Assembly: GCA_900551415.1 (NCBI GenBank)
Contig: URWB01000020.1
Location: 1-24,983, forward strand
Direction of reading: 5' to 3'
DNA length: 24,983 bases
From: an uncultured Eubacteriales bacterium
GTDB lineage: Bacteria; Bacillota; Clostridia; Peptostreptococcales; Anaerovoracaceae
Shown here: piece by piece, positions 24,205-24,983 of the stretch
Position numbering within the stretch: position 1 is the first letter of the stretch
Layout of the letters: each line of letters begins with the position of its first letter
Program-made: the position numbers and the translations under genes
Notes under the pieces: generated by a model
Seen by the model: only the letters and a program-made list of their open reading frames with translations
Told to the model about the DNA's origin: nothing
Database searches by the model: none

Positions 24205-24983
24205 GTGTTTTGCGCATACCGAGTTTCTCCATGCGGGAGATCAAGGTTGTGCGTTTCATGCCTAAGATTTCCGCGGCTCCGCCCTTGCCGGCTATCTTGC
24301 CTCCGCAGTGAGAGAGCACCTCTTCAATGTAGGCGCGTTCCATCTCTTCCAGCGTTCGGAACTCCGTACGTAGCGGCAGTTGGGTTCCGGCCGATTGCGG
24401 CAGTTTTACTTCCGTTGACCGCGGCTGCTGTGCTTTGGTCGACTGCGGTGTCAGAACAAGCGGACGCTGTGGATCGCTCCATAATTCCTGTTCACCGACA
24501 GCCGAATCCGATCCGAAAAAAACGTGTTCTCTTTCCCTATGCAGATCCACTTGAATCCAGCCATTTTTGGAAAAAAGCACGGCTTTCTGCATCACATTTT
24601 CCAGTTCCCGCACATTTCCCGGCCAGTCATAAGCAAGCATTTCCGTCTTCGTCTTTTCATCGATCCTGCACATTGGCTTGTTCTGTTCCGCACAGAATTT
24701 GGCAATAAAAAACTCCGCAAAGTTCAAAATGTCTTCTTTCCGTCTGCGAAGCGGAGGCACCTGCAGCTGCACTACGTTCAGCCGATAATACAGATCCTTT
24801 CGGAAAGTTCCCTGTTCCACTTCCTCACGCAGGTCCTTATTGGTCGCCGCGATCAATCGAAAATCCACTTTTACGGTGCTGTTTCCGCCGACACGCATGA
24901 ATTCATGTTCCTGCAGGACACGCAGAAGCTTCACCTGCGCCATCAAGGAAAGCTCTCCGATCTCATCCAGAAACAGGGTACCG
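24182..24983 (-). CDS. Sigma-54-dependent transcriptional activator, C-terminal part
   Basis: This is the C-terminal part of an enhancer-binding protein that activates sigma-54 RNA polymerase with ATP. The frame stays open to the right edge, so the N-terminal sensor, Walker A and GAFTGA loop are outside. Visible AAA+ parts, in order, are Walker B (LFLDEIGELS, at the very edge), sensor I (RLIAATNKDL), the arginine-finger region (FRKDLYYRLNV) and sensor II (WPGNVRELENV). A variable linker with a degenerate eight-residue repeat follows, then a Fis-type helix-turn-helix (GGAAEILGMKRTTLISRMEKLGM). This last segment resembles the FhlA/HyfR C-terminus as I remember it. The target promoter is unknown; no -24/-12 sequence was found in the window. 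Confidence 0.93.
   Translation of the reverse strand, partial: GTLFLDEIGELSLMAQVKLLRVLQEHEFMRVGGNSTVKVDFRLIAATNKDLREEVEQGTFRKDLYYRLNVVQLQVPPLRRRKEDILNFAEFFIAKFCAEQNKPMCRIDEKTKTEMLAYDWPGNVRELENVMQKAVLFSKNGWIQVDLHREREHVFFGSDSAVGEQELWSDPQRPLVLTPQSTKAQQPRSTEVKLPQSAGTQLPLRTEFRTLEEMERAYIEEVLSHCGGKIAGKGGAAEILGMKRTTLISRMEKLGMRKTPTGSQMR
24356..24451 (-). repeat. Degenerate 24-bp (8-residue) tandem repeat in the activator linker
   Basis: The linker between the AAA+ and DNA-binding domains can be read as four eight-residue units: TPQSTKAQ, QPRSTEVK, LPQSAGTQ and LPLRTEFR. The second position is always Pro and the pattern xPQSTxxx is most conserved. The DNA copies have diverged. It probably gives a flexible spacer of variable length. 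Confidence 0.6.

Overview
The window looks like chromosomal DNA from an anaerobic, low-oxygen-adapted member of the Firmicutes (class Clostridia is my best guess; family not resolvable by eye). The reasons are the conserved Firmicutes gene block priA-def-fmt-yugP-rsmB-stp-prkC-rsgA-rpe, strong AGGAGG-type ribosome binding sites, a multi-cluster [FeFe] hydrogenase, QueH-type queuosine synthesis, a sigma-54 activator, and PASTA-kinase signalling. Most of the window is GC-rich (my rough estimate is 50-60 %). The fragment at the left edge is clearly AT-richer (about 43 % by hand count).

Layout. (1) 1-454, plus strand: 3' end of a DppA-type M55 D-aminopeptidase, closed by a bidirectional terminator (497-532). 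(2) 547-19020, minus strand: sixteen genes in a row with gaps of at most about 60 bp and several overlaps, read right to left as queH, asnA, priA, def, fmt, yugP, rsmB, stp, prkC, rsgA, rpe, nhaC-like, holA, an EamA transporter, a NuoF-tail/GltD-like flavoprotein and hydA. An extended -10 promoter sits ahead of queH. A near-consensus promoter sits inside the block ahead of holA. (3) 19143-20126, plus strand: a TIGR01212/YhcC-type radical SAM gene, divergent from queH. (4) 20281-23676, minus strand: tdk, a secreted glucosaminidase autolysin and an MgtC-family membrane protein, with a good promoter ahead of tdk. (5) 23869-24204, plus strand: a 111-residue four-helix membrane protein of unknown function, overlapping tail-to-tail with (6) a sigma-54-dependent activator that runs off the right edge.

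Functionally the central block is housekeeping: replication restart (PriA) and clamp loading (HolA), N-terminal formylation and deformylation (Fmt, Def), rRNA modification and 30S maturation (RsmB, RsgA), cell-envelope signalling (PrkC with Stp), pentose phosphate metabolism (Rpe) and tRNA queuosine (QueH). The two genes at its downstream end form the most interesting unit: an [FeFe] hydrogenase translationally coupled to a fusion of the NuoF/HydB C-terminal iron-sulfur tail with a GltD/NfnB-like FAD-NADPH module. No FMN-binding HydB core and no thioredoxin-like HydC are present, which suggests a two-subunit, NADPH-linked hydrogenase. I saw no tRNA, rRNA, CRISPR array, insertion sequence, phage gene or attachment site.
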